Shown here in pieces: positions 24,336 through 32,346 of a stretch of DNA of 40,913 nt. A program made the position numbers and the translations under genes. Each line of letters opens with the position of its first letter. Within the stretch, counting starts at the first letter, position 1. The notes under the pieces were generated by a model. It made no database searches. It was given only the letters and a program-made list of their open reading frames with translations, and was not told the origin of the DNA. The DNA comes from Methanobacteriota archaeon (GTDB lineage: Archaea > Altiarchaeota > Altiarchaeia > IMC4 > QMZM01), in NCBI GenBank assembly GCA_903930485.1, contig CAIYYO010000245.1, positions 1 to 40,913 of the forward strand, written 5' to 3'.

Positions 24336-25580
24336 TCAGGCCTGGGATACTATTATCCCGTTCTCGTAGACCATGTTCTCCTTCTCTATCTTCTTCCTGC
24401 CGACCTTTACGCCAGCGAACCTGGAATCGTCGAGGAGCACTTTCGAGACCTTGCCTAATTCAGCTCCCTCCTTGTTAACGACCTTTTTCCCGGCATACTC
24501 CTTTATCCACCTCTTTTTGGCGTTGATCTCCTCGATGAAGATCAATTCGGTCCCCTTCACTACTATCACGAAGAACACGAGAGACAGGAATATGGAGAAC
24601 CCGAATTCCGTCAGCTTCGCCGTCGTCGTCTTTTCAACGAGGTAATAAGCCCCGGACTGCGCCGTAAGGGTTATAAGGACGATGAGCGCGAGAAGGATTA
24701 TGTATCTCCTGATGGAAAGATACCTCTCCATCGAGTATTCATCAATAATCCTGCCCACTATGGCGATCACGAACGCAAGCAGCACGAGGTCGGCGTAATT
24801 CAGCGTCAAAGCCGTCTTGATGGAATCGAACAAGCCCACCGGATTCGTCTTGACGAATTCGTCGTAGTTGAAGGCCAGGCCCACCATCAAAGTCACGAAG
24901 GCGAGGACATAGGCTATAATACTGATTCTCTCGATAGACAGCGACCTCAGGAATTCCGAAGACCTCGAGAACAACTCTTCCTCGAAGCCCAGCCCCTTGA
25001 TAATGAGATAAATCCCCAGGATCGCGAGCAGGAGCAGCATCGTCTGCAGGAAGACGTTCAACGCCGCGCCGACAGCTATCAGCAGGAGGACGAGTCCCGG
25101 CAACGCGAAGATCAGGTGCGCCAGGTTCGGGTCCTTCTCCACTTCGCGCAGGAAATTCGTTATCGTGAAATACGCTTTCTCCAGCTCCTTGCTCTGCCTG
25201 ACAATGACGGTCTTCACGGAATTGATCTTGACCCTTGACTGTATTATCGGAATCAGCTGCTCGTCTTCTGCGCCGTCGGTCACCAGGACGACGGATTCGG
25301 GCTTGAATTTCGCAAGAATGGCGTCAAGCTGCTTCGCTATCTTCTCGTCGGAGACCAGGCCGACGTCGTCGTCTCCCACCAGCGTTACGACCTCGGCTCC
25401 CAGGATCCTTGCAGTCTTCACCGCCTCAAAGAGAGCGTTGACGTCCGTGTCCTCCGGGTCGGCAAGGCCGAGCTCTCTGGCAGCGTTCAGGTTCGCCTCT
25501 TCGCCTATCAGCGGGCCTTCTATATGGGCTTTCTCTCCTATGTCGTTGTCTCTGTCGACGCACAAGACAAGGGTTTTCAT
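24336..25580 (-). CDS. DUF373-family membrane protein
   Basis: 414 aa. The layout matches the archaeal DUF373 (COG2237) family: an N-terminal cytosolic domain starting KTLVLCVDRDNDIGEKA, with GEEANLNAARELGLADPEDTD-like and VVTLVGDDDVG segments, then about eight membrane helices, then a short C-terminal domain (GAELGKVSKVLLDDS ... VGRKKIEKENMVYENGI) with a PRC-barrel-like look. The family is conserved in many archaea, with no established role. The gene stands alone between the metzincin fusion gene and the divergent MC1 gene. Confidence 0.9.
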   Translation of the reverse strand: MKTLVLCVDRDNDIGEKAHIEGPLIGEEANLNAARELGLADPEDTDVNALFEAVKTARILGAEVVTLVGDDDVGLVSDEKIAKQLDAILAKFKPESVVLVTDGAEDEQLIPIIQSRVKINSVKTVIVRQSKELEKAYFTITNFLREVEKDPNLAHLIFALPGLVLLLIAVGAALNVFLQTMLLLLAILGIYLIIKGLGFEEELFSRSSEFLRSLSIERISIIAYVLAFVTLMVGLAFNYDEFVKTNPVGLFDSIKTALTLNYADLVLLAFVIAIVGRIIDEYSMERYLSIRRYIILLALIVLITLTAQSGAYYLVEKTTTAKLTEFGFSIFLSLVFFVIVVKGTELIFIEEINAKKRWIKEYAGKKVVNKEGAELGKVSKVLLDDSRFAGVKVGRKKIEKENMVYENGIIVSQA

Positions 25581-25689
25581 CTGATTTGTGTATATTATAT
25601 TAGTTTACAGGATATTAATTTATATATCGCTTATCCGACGGCTTTCCCGGTTTTTGCTATCCTGCTCCCCACCCACCGTTACCCACCCT

Positions 25690-25720
25690 GCTTTTTAAAG
25701 AGTCGTGCATAATTTATAAC
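25690..25720 (+). promoter_or_regulatory. MC1 promoter region
   Basis: GCTTTTTAAAG (25690-25700) and TTTATAA (25713-25719) are both TATA-like. The first would give a leader of about 35 bases with room for the Shine-Dalgarno site, as for the thermosome. The segment 25581-25755 holds no gene. Confidence 0.45.
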
Positions 25721-25742
25721 ATTAAACCAAAAAACAAAATAC

Positions 25743-25747
25743 AGGTG
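25743..25747 (+). promoter_or_regulatory. MC1 ribosome binding site
   Basis: AGGTG ends 8 bases before the ATG at 25756. It matches the ACAGGTG before the thermosome. Confidence 0.6.
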
Positions 25748-25755
25748 TTTAAAAA

Positions 25756-26061
25756 ATGGCAAAAAAAGCAAAGAAAAAAGCGGAAGTAAAATACTATGAG
25801 TTGAAGAAAGGGAAGGTGAAGCACATATTCACCGGCAAGACGCCCAGGCAGGCTGCGCTAAAAGCCGCGACAAGGGGCTTTACCGAGATCAAGCTGCGTG
25901 AAAGAGGCCGAAGGAACAAGGACGGGACGTACAGCATACACTCATTCGCAGGCTCGACTAAGATGGTAGAAGCACCCGCAGACAGGCCCTCATGGCTGCC
26001 TGCGAAAGTGAAGAAGCCGAAAGTCAGCAAGAAAGGCGTCGAAAGGGTAAAGAAGTTCTAA
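25756..26061 (+). CDS. Chromosomal protein MC1
   Basis: 101 aa, small and strongly basic. It matches the archaeal MC1 family of DNA-bending chromosomal proteins: FTGKTPRQAALKAATRGFTEIKLRERG in two parts, then VEAPADRPSWLPAKVKKPKV with the conserved Pro and Trp residues that contact bent DNA. An N-terminal Lys-rich extension (AKKAKKKAE) and a basic C-terminus add DNA affinity. It binds and kinks double-stranded DNA in the nucleoid. Codon bias, leader and 3' hairpin suggest high expression. No histone gene is in the window. MC1 is known mainly from Methanosarcina and haloarchaea, but also occurs in uncultured lineages. Confidence 0.93.
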   Translation: MAKKAKKKAEVKYYELKKGKVKHIFTGKTPRQAALKAATRGFTEIKLRERGRRNKDGTYSIHSFAGSTKMVEAPADRPSWLPAKVKKPKVSKKGVERVKKF

Positions 26062-26090
26062 AGAACTTCTATATATTTTCTTTTTTTTTA
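26051..26090 (+). terminator. MC1 3' hairpin and T-run
   Basis: The 9-base arms AGAAGTTCT (26051-26059) and AGAACTTCT (26062-26070) form a near-perfect palindrome that contains the TAA stop codon. A T-rich run follows (26076-26090). The design is the same as for the thermosome gene. Confidence 0.7.
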
Positions 26091-26121
26091 TTTATCTGCT
26101 TTAATTGCTTTTTCTATTAAC

Positions 26122-26985
26122 ATGATCCTATTCTCAGGAAGCTCATGCGTTAGTCTAGGGCGCAAGGTGGCGGCCGGTCTGGGCGCCAGGTTGGGCGAGG
26201 CCAAGATAGACCGGTTCCCTGACGGCGAGATATACCTGCGAGCGCTCACCCCTGTAAAAGGCGAGGAATGCGTTCTCGTCCAGTCGACGCTCGGCAACGG
26301 CAACCTGGTGGAACTTATCCTTTTCATGGACCTTTTGCGGGACCGCGGAGCCTCGAAGATACATGCCGTGGTCCCCTATCTTGGATATGCGAGGCAGGAC
26401 AAGTCATTCAACGAAGGCGAGGCCCTGAGCGCCAAGACAGTCCTCAAGGTATTGCACGAATTCCCGGACACCCTGACAACGGTGAACTGCCACTTCCTGG
26501 ACAAGGAAGGCTCATTTCAATTCCACGGCATAGAACTCACGAACATAGACGCGTTCCCGTTGCTCGCCGCCTATTTCAAGGACAGATTAAAGAATCCGGT
26601 CCTTATAGCGCCGGACAAGGGCTCTCTCCACTACGCGAAGCACGCGGCAGAGGCGATAGGCTGCGAATTCGATTTCCTCCAGAAGAAGCGGCTGACGAGC
26701 GAAAAAGTCTTGATCGAGACCAAGAAGCTCTCGGTTGCGGGAAAGGACGCATTGATCCTAGACGACATGATATCCACGGGCGGGACGATCATCGAGGCCG
26801 CCAGGCTCCTGAAAAGCCAGGGGGCGGCGTCGGTTAGCGTGGGATGCGTTCACGGGGTCTTCTCGCACGGGGTGGAAGGTGTTAAGTCCGCGGTGGATTC
26901 GCTGGTATGCACCGACACAATCGACAGGGGGGGCATCAGTGCGGTAAGCGTGGCCGGCCTCATCGCAAAAAGCCTCCAGAGATGA
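26122..26985 (+). CDS. prs: Ribose-phosphate diphosphokinase (PRPP synthetase)
   Basis: 287 aa, the short length of archaeal enzymes. It makes PRPP from ribose 5-phosphate and ATP for nucleotide, His and Trp synthesis in the cytosol. Seen: RFPDGEIYLR (31-40), the ATP-contact region YLGYARQDKSFNEGEALSAKT (86-106, in two parts), KGSLHYA near 167-172, and the PRPP-binding loop DDMISTGGT at 214-222. GlnAsp in RQDK is in the usual place. The stop overlaps the next gene by ATGA. Confidence 0.95.
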   Translation: MILFSGSSCVSLGRKVAAGLGARLGEAKIDRFPDGEIYLRALTPVKGEECVLVQSTLGNGNLVELILFMDLLRDRGASKIHAVVPYLGYARQDKSFNEGEALSAKTVLKVLHEFPDTLTTVNCHFLDKEGSFQFHGIELTNIDAFPLLAAYFKDRLKNPVLIAPDKGSLHYAKHAAEAIGCEFDFLQKKRLTSEKVLIETKKLSVAGKDALILDDMISTGGTIIEAARLLKSQGAASVSVGCVHGVFSHGVEGVKSAVDSLVCTDTIDRGGISAVSVAGLIAKSLQR

Positions 26986-28475
26986 AACTCAAATACGTGG
27001 TTTTCGTCTGCGGAGCCGTTGTGATGGCTCTTGAGATCCTCGGAAGCAGGGTCATCGCTCCTTTCTACGGAAATTCCTTGTATGCGTGGGGGAGCCTTAT
27101 CGGGGTGATATTGGGCGCTCTCAGCCTTGGTTATTATCTCGGCGGAAGGGCGGCAGATAGGGATCCATCATTCCACGGCCTTTCCATGATCATGTTAAAG
27201 GCCGGTTTCCTCATCGCTTTAATCCCCTTTCTCTCTCCCGTTGTGCTAGATCCCTCCCTGGTGTATCTGATGGGTATGAGGTACGGAGCCCTTGTTTCGG
27301 TTCTGTTCCTGTTCACGGCTCCAAGCGTTTATCTCGGGATGGTGTCTCCTTACGCCGTTAAGCTCGAAGCCAAGAACCTGGAGGCCATCGGAAATACTGC
27401 GGGAAACCTGTATGCCATCTCCACGATGGGGAGCATAGCCGGAACGTTTCTCACGTCATTTTTCCTGATACCCGAAATAGGGGTTCAGGCGATAATATAC
27501 CTATTAAGCGCCATCCTCATACTCTCGGCCTTGATTTCTTCAGGGAAAAAGATTCTGGCGCCTATTCTGCTATGGTCTGCGGCCTTTGTCGTAGCGTCTC
27601 TTTCCCTTTCGACTTACAGCACAGCGGCTCCGGATTATTCCATCCTGTTCCAAAAGGACTCAGCATACTATCAGGTAAAGGTCGTTGAAGACGTCAACAA
27701 GTCCGAGAGGCTTCTATTTCTTGACGGATCCTACACCGGAGGCATGTTTACCAACTCAACCGATGCGGTATTTCAATACACCGATTACTTCCATCTGCCT
27801 TACGTACTCGATCGCGGGATATCCGATGTCCTATTCATGGGCGGGGGCGCCGGGACAGGGCCTAAGCGTTTCCGAGGAGCATATCCTGAGGATAACATAG
27901 ATGTGGTCGACATAGATCCGGAAGTGAACAAAGAAGCTTTGGAATATTTCGATCTTCTGGCCGATGAAAAGATGAAGATATATGCCGAAGAGGGCAGGAC
28001 ATTTCTTGCAAATACGCCAAAGAAATACGACCTGATAGTCCTGGACGCGTTCTCTTCGAGAAATACGGTCCCCTACCACTTTATGACCAAGGAATTCATC
28101 GGCACGGTAAAGGACCGTCTGACCGTAAACGGGTCGGTGATCATCAATTTCCACTCCGCGATCACGGGCCCAAAATCAGGCTTGTTCAATGCGGAATACC
28201 GGACGTACAAAGCAGTGTTTCCCACGGTCTACGTATTCCCCGTAGAGTCGGATCCTGAAGAACTACAAAACGTCATAATGATCGCCTCAAAATCCGGCAA
28301 ACGCCTGACAAGGCAGGAATTCATCGAAGGCGCAGGGAATCTGTCAAAGCAAACCGGAATAACGCATTTAGGCGAATATGCGGGCCATCTGCTTGAGACC
28401 GAGCCGGCGGAAGGCATCCTCCTGACCGACGATTACTGTCCTGTTGACAATCTGCTTCTGCCTGCGATAAATTGA
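26982..28475 (+). CDS. Membrane-bound spermidine-synthase-like protein
   Basis: 497 aa from the ATG at 26982, which overlaps the prs stop by 4 bases. The N-terminal half has about six helices (MKLKYVVFVCGAVVMALEIL, GSLIGVILGALSLGYYLGG, and so on). The C-terminal half is a Rossmann methyltransferase/spermidine-synthase fold: VLFMGGGAGTGP, DNIDVVDIDPEVN (acidic loop), and YDLIVLDAFSSRNTVPYHF with a DAF motif. In true spermidine synthases an Asp-rich active site binds aminopropyl donors; here the pattern fits the large group of fused membrane proteins of unknown substrate. The propylamine-transfer role is therefore not established. Coupling to prs may be only for expression. Confidence 0.85.
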   Translation: MKLKYVVFVCGAVVMALEILGSRVIAPFYGNSLYAWGSLIGVILGALSLGYYLGGRAADRDPSFHGLSMIMLKAGFLIALIPFLSPVVLDPSLVYLMGMRYGALVSVLFLFTAPSVYLGMVSPYAVKLEAKNLEAIGNTAGNLYAISTMGSIAGTFLTSFFLIPEIGVQAIIYLLSAILILSALISSGKKILAPILLWSAAFVVASLSLSTYSTAAPDYSILFQKDSAYYQVKVVEDVNKSERLLFLDGSYTGGMFTNSTDAVFQYTDYFHLPYVLDRGISDVLFMGGGAGTGPKRFRGAYPEDNIDVVDIDPEVNKEALEYFDLLADEKMKIYAEEGRTFLANTPKKYDLIVLDAFSSRNTVPYHFMTKEFIGTVKDRLTVNGSVIINFHSAITGPKSGLFNAEYRTYKAVFPTVYVFPVESDPEELQNVIMIASKSGKRLTRQEFIEGAGNLSKQTGITHLGEYAGHLLETEPAEGILLTDDYCPVDNLLLPAIN

Positions 28476-29213
28476 TCATTCAAACCATTCCCTCAAAGTC
28501 TTTTCCTTTATGTGCCTTATGTCTAGGCTCTCGACGTTGATCTTCTTGTAGTCTATCCCGTCCTTCCTTAAAAGGTTCAAGGCGTTCGGCGTGATCCCTG
28601 GCGCGATGAGTATCCCGTGGGCTTCGCCGATGTATGTTTTGAGCCATTCGGTATATCTTTTTATCTGCAGGGCGGCGGGCAGCCCGGCCTTCTCGATCTT
28701 CAATTCAACGACGACGTATTTGTCGCCGATCTTGCCGTACATGTCGAAGAATCCGAGCGGGGACTGGTGCTCTGTCGATATCAGCCTGAAGTCCGGGTGC
28801 ACGAGCTTCGGGTTCTTGACCAGGTAATCCTGGAGGTCCTGCTCGGAATGAGTGAGATCCAGTTTTTCGTCGTCCACCAGGCCGGAGTAAGACTTGTAGT
28901 CGACTATCTCCTTTACTATGACCTTCATCTCCTCGAAGGGCTTCTTGGTCCTCTGGCTGTACAAGATAACGTCGCTGCCAGCGTATTCCGCAACGGTCTC
29001 GGTCGGAGAGTTCATCCAGTTGACGGGCTTGTAGCCGGAGACGCTGTGGATCAGGAGCGTAGAATCCTTCTTGATGGTGATCAGCCGGTGGCCTAAGCCT
29101 ATCGTCGAACGGGACCTGCCGCTGTATTCGATAACGCAGCTGCACAATATGATGATGAGCTTGCGCTCCTCTATGTCCTGGTTTATCCGGTTGTAGACGT
29201 CTGGGTTGATCAT
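28476..29213 (-). CDS. nucS: NucS/EndoMS mismatch endonuclease
   Basis: 245 aa from the ATG at 29213 (MINPDVY); an ATG at 29222 is too close to the TATA-like box at about 29231-29240. An N-terminal DNA-binding/dimerisation beta-domain (1-115) precedes the RecB-like nuclease core. That core has Asp157 in GFFDMYG, Glu170-x-Lys172 in VVVELK, and Gln183-x-x-Arg-Tyr187 in LQIKRY, matching the NucS active-site set. In archaea and actinobacteria NucS cuts mismatched duplex DNA. The stop codon abuts that of the convergent upstream gene with no gap (TGATCA, 28473-28478). Confidence 0.9.
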   Translation of the reverse strand: MINPDVYNRINQDIEERKLIIILCSCVIEYSGRSRSTIGLGHRLITIKKDSTLLIHSVSGYKPVNWMNSPTETVAEYAGSDVILYSQRTKKPFEEMKVIVKEIVDYKSYSGLVDDEKLDLTHSEQDLQDYLVKNPKLVHPDFRLISTEHQSPLGFFDMYGKIGDKYVVVELKIEKAGLPAALQIKRYTEWLKTYIGEAHGILIAPGITPNALNLLRKDGIDYKKINVESLDIRHIKEKTLREWFE

Positions 29214-29269
29214 GGCAAGCATTTATAGGATAATATAGTGGAACGAACAAAGTAAATAGCGGACAATAA

Positions 29270-29365
29270 AATACTGTGGTCTAAAGGCCGCAGTATTGCT
29301 CTCAAAAGCGGCAGGTTGAGAGCATCCATCCTCGGCCTAAAAGGCCGAGGTATCCTGCCGCTTTT
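29270..29365 (+). other. Highly structured 5' region of the second prepilin peptidase
   Basis: Hairpin 1: 29270-29281 with 29286-29297 (12 bp, two G-U pairs, loop TAAA). Hairpin 2: GCTCTCAA (29298-29305) with TTGAGAGC (29316-29323), 8 bp perfect, loop AAGCGGCAGG. Hairpin 3: CCTCGGCCT (29330-29338) with AGGCCGAGG (29342-29350), 9 bp. The loop of hairpin 2, plus two more bases, also pairs perfectly over 12 bp (29304-29315 with 29354-29365), forming either a pseudoknot or a fold exclusive with hairpin 2. The last paired base is 3 bases before the ATG at 29369. It could be a regulatory leader, or a remnant of an IS200/IS605-type element end. Confidence 0.6.
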
Positions 29366-29368
29366 GTG

Positions 29369-30457
29369 ATGCAACCCCTGCTCGATCTATTCTCGGTATT
29401 GACGGCGCTGGCCGGCTGTTTTATCGCCCTCAGGTCCGACCTGGCGACCGGGAAGATCCCTAATAGGCTGACTAATAGAATGCTTGCGGCATCGTTTATT
29501 CTGATGATCCTCCGGGTTTTTTCAGGGGACTCGTCATACCTCGGGCTGTATCTTCTGAATTTCGCAGCAGGCTTCGTCATCGGGTTCGTTTTCTGGTACG
29601 TCCAGGCATGGTCGGGCGGAGACGCCAAGATATTCTGGGCCATCGCATCCCTGATACTAGTTTATCCTCCGGCGCTGGAGGGGTTGTTTGGGGTGAGCCA
29701 GCCTTATTATTCCTCTCAGGTTTTTGCAGTGACCGTACTTTTCAACATGGGGCTGCTGCTCCTATTGCGTTTTCTTTTCATGGGATTAACCAAATTCCTG
29801 AAAGAAGGAAAGATAATAGACGCTTTCAGGCTCACGACGTCCCCGATGATCTATATCATGGCGTCTACCTTGATCGGGACCGGATTGGCGGCCGTGGCAG
29901 GAATACCTGCCTTGATTTACGTTTCGTGGCCGGTTATCTTTCTCCTTTCCGTAATAGAGCGGAGCTCGTACAGGAAATTCCTGGTTTCATCGGCTCTCAT
30001 AGCCGTTCTAGGGTTCGCGGCACTATCTCTGACGTCTAAACAGAACATTGCCTACGAACTGCTCTCGAACAAGCAAACGCTTGGCATAGCATTCCTCCTT
30101 TCGGCTTATGCAGCAGGCTCAAGGATCCCTTTCACGAAAAATATGCCCATCAAGGATTTAAAGACAGGGATATCGGTGGCCGAGGAAATATACACCACGG
30201 ACGGCTCGATCATCCGCGAGGAAGTCAATCCTTCCCTTATGTATTCCTTTCTCTCGATTCTGAAGCCCAGGAGAAACTATATCGTCCGTCCCACCCCGGC
30301 AGGCCTTTCAGAAAGGGACATAGAGGAGTTGAAAACGCATGAAGCCGATCTTGGAGGTTCCATTAAGGTAAACCAGAGCTTCCTGTTGATGCCCTATATA
30401 ACCGCCGCCCTGCTGCTTTCTCTGTATGCTGATTTCCTGTGGATCCTGCTTTCCTGA
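29369..30457 (+). CDS. A24-family prepilin peptidase (second copy)
   Basis: 362 aa from the ATG at 29369; the preceding in-frame GTG at 29366 is possible. Catalytic Asp24 (LRSDLATGKIPN) and Asp85 (WSGGDAK) are spaced almost as in the first copy (23 and 85). About eight helices precede a C-terminal soluble segment (IKDLKTGISVAEEIYTTDG ... SERDIEELKTHEADLGG), with a final helix. It should process prepilins such as those encoded at 34937-37327; it lies nearer to the pilus genes than the first copy. The 5' region is heavily structured. The gene converges with the platform gene, with a hairpin between. Confidence 0.9.
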   Translation: MQPLLDLFSVLTALAGCFIALRSDLATGKIPNRLTNRMLAASFILMILRVFSGDSSYLGLYLLNFAAGFVIGFVFWYVQAWSGGDAKIFWAIASLILVYPPALEGLFGVSQPYYSSQVFAVTVLFNMGLLLLLRFLFMGLTKFLKEGKIIDAFRLTTSPMIYIMASTLIGTGLAAVAGIPALIYVSWPVIFLLSVIERSSYRKFLVSSALIAVLGFAALSLTSKQNIAYELLSNKQTLGIAFLLSAYAAGSRIPFTKNMPIKDLKTGISVAEEIYTTDGSIIREEVNPSLMYSFLSILKPRRNYIVRPTPAGLSERDIEELKTHEADLGGSIKVNQSFLLMPYITAALLLSLYADFLWILLS

Positions 30458-30472
30458 TTCCCGCGGGGAATC
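30456..30472. terminator. Bidirectional hairpin between prepilin peptidase and platform gene
   Basis: GATTCCC (30456-30462) pairs with GGGAATC (30466-30472) around GCG. It overlaps the TGA stops of both convergent genes (30455-30457 and 30471-30473). Confidence 0.55.
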
Positions 30473-32339
30473 ACATCATGCCTTCAAAAACGAGCTGCAT
30501 GACCACGACCGTCAGGGAGAATATGATCGCCGCTACCGGGAGATAGATCCCGAGATGGTATTTCTTTATCACGGCATCCCTGCCGTATATCAGGTCGTCC
30601 GAGAACATGGCAAGGATAGCCGTCGTCTCTAGGACGTAGATGCCTATCACCAGTTTGATGACCTCGGGGTTCAGCGTCTTTACGACAAGGCCTCCGAAGC
30701 CGAGCCCGGAGACGTCGCTTTCGCTCAAGGTCTTGGATAGCAGATAGCCGAGGCTTGTAGCTACCCCGCCCACGAGGGGGCCGACGAACACTGCGATAAT
30801 CACCATGGACGCTGTGACGTTGCCGATGATCTTCTTCATCTCGGCATCGACGGTCCGCATATTCCTTATGTGCTCGGACAGCCGTATTATCACCGAGGCG
30901 ATGGATTTCGAATTCCTGCCGGACATCGATACGATGGTGTCGAGGGAGCTGTGTATCATCTCGGAGTATATTTTTGAGGCCGAGCCTCCCCTCTTTCCGA
31001 AGAACGCTTCGCGCATGTCGATATTGAACAGCCGGATGTTGTTCGCTGCCATGGAGAAGATGTTGGCCGTGCGTCCCCTGTTCAGGTCCGAGATGTGCGC
31101 CATTGCGTTAGGAAGGGGCCGGCCGCTCGACAAAAGAACTGAAAGCTGCCTGAGGGTTTCGGAAAATTCTTCTTCTATGTCCTTTATCTCGTCCCTCATT
31201 TTCTTTACGCTGTAAGACGATCCTACCAAGTAAATGCCCAAACCGACTGTTATGCCGATGAGGATGAGCGACGTACCTAAAGGATAGTTCGGCGCCTCGT
31301 CACGCAGCGAGGAACCGAGGTCGAGAAAGCCGAGAAGGCAAATAGAGGCGGCGATAAGTGCTATCACTCCGTAAAAGGCGTACCTTACCGGCCTGTTCCC
31401 GGCCTTTATGCCGAAGAATCGGTTGTACTCCTCTGCGGGGATCTCTATCGGCGGAAATGTTATGGGCTTGCTGCTTATGATGAAGCTGACGGCGATGTAT
31501 AATAGTATTGGGAGGACGACGTCGTAGAGGAAGAATATTACGAGAGGCGAGACCTCTATCCCGATGGTCGGCATCACGGGTACAAGGCCTATGAAAATGA
31601 GCGGGAGTATAACAAGAAATGTGAAAACAACGAGGATGGGCGTTTCGAGCTTTCTCGAAGCCGTATCTGTCCTTTCTCGCAGCCCGCTGAGGAGGACGTT
31701 CATCCCGTTGTCGAGCATCATCCACCGGTTCTTCTCGCTGGATTCCAGCGTCGAGGCAATCAAGAGCTGCATGAAGGCCTTGAACTCAGGGATATTGCCC
31801 CACTCGTCTGCGAATTTGGACAAAGACTCGACGATGCTCGAGCTTCTGCCCATGTCTATGTCGAAGACCATCCTCTTTAAAAGCTTCTTCGGAAAACCCG
31901 GGGTATGCTCTGAAGCGAACTCGACCGCCTTCTCGATTATCGGGCTGATGCGTAGAGAGATGACAAGGTAGCTTGCTATGGCTGGTATGTGCCCCAGCAT
32001 CTCGGTCTTCTTCGATTCCAGGAGTATCTGCGGGTATTTCTCGACGTACAGGTAAACGGCCAACGGAAGAATGAGAAAGAAGACGTACAAAGGCGTGAAC
32101 AGAGTAGAAGAGACCATCGAAACCAATACCATCGCCAGGATGAGGATGAATAAGACTATAGCTGCTCCAAGGGATAGAGCATGCACCTCCTTAGGCTTTA
32201 CTTTGATCTCGAGAAGGTCCAAGGTGTCTTCAAGGAGCTTGTCCTGTTTAGACGTTTTCTCCTGCTCGACGGTCTTTCCAAGATGCCTGTAGGCCAGACG
32301 GCATAAGCTTTCGAACAGCGTTGGACGGTCCTTTTTCAT
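30471..32339 (-). CDS. Tad/archaellum-type membrane platform protein (TadC/FlaJ family)
   Basis: 622 aa, a membrane protein with two type II secretion F (T2SSF) domains, as in archaeal TadC/FlaJ platforms of about 550-650 residues. Cytosolic helical domains are visible at about 125-240 (ISLRISPIIEKAVEFASEHT ... MLDNGMNVLLSGLRERTDT) and about 370-490 (LSVLLSSGRPLPNAMAHISD), each followed by paired membrane helices. It should recruit the ATPase and insert pilins. The start lies 7 bases after the ATPase stop, so the two form an operon. Confidence 0.92.
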   Translation of the reverse strand: MKKDRPTLFESLCRLAYRHLGKTVEQEKTSKQDKLLEDTLDLLEIKVKPKEVHALSLGAAIVLFILILAMVLVSMVSSTLFTPLYVFFLILPLAVYLYVEKYPQILLESKKTEMLGHIPAIASYLVISLRISPIIEKAVEFASEHTPGFPKKLLKRMVFDIDMGRSSSIVESLSKFADEWGNIPEFKAFMQLLIASTLESSEKNRWMMLDNGMNVLLSGLRERTDTASRKLETPILVVFTFLVILPLIFIGLVPVMPTIGIEVSPLVIFFLYDVVLPILLYIAVSFIISSKPITFPPIEIPAEEYNRFFGIKAGNRPVRYAFYGVIALIAASICLLGFLDLGSSLRDEAPNYPLGTSLILIGITVGLGIYLVGSSYSVKKMRDEIKDIEEEFSETLRQLSVLLSSGRPLPNAMAHISDLNRGRTANIFSMAANNIRLFNIDMREAFFGKRGGSASKIYSEMIHSSLDTIVSMSGRNSKSIASVIIRLSEHIRNMRTVDAEMKKIIGNVTASMVIIAVFVGPLVGGVATSLGYLLSKTLSESDVSGLGFGGLVVKTLNPEVIKLVIGIYVLETTAILAMFSDDLIYGRDAVIKKYHLGIYLPVAAIIFSLTVVVMQLVFEGMM

Positions 32340-32346
32340 GTTCTCT

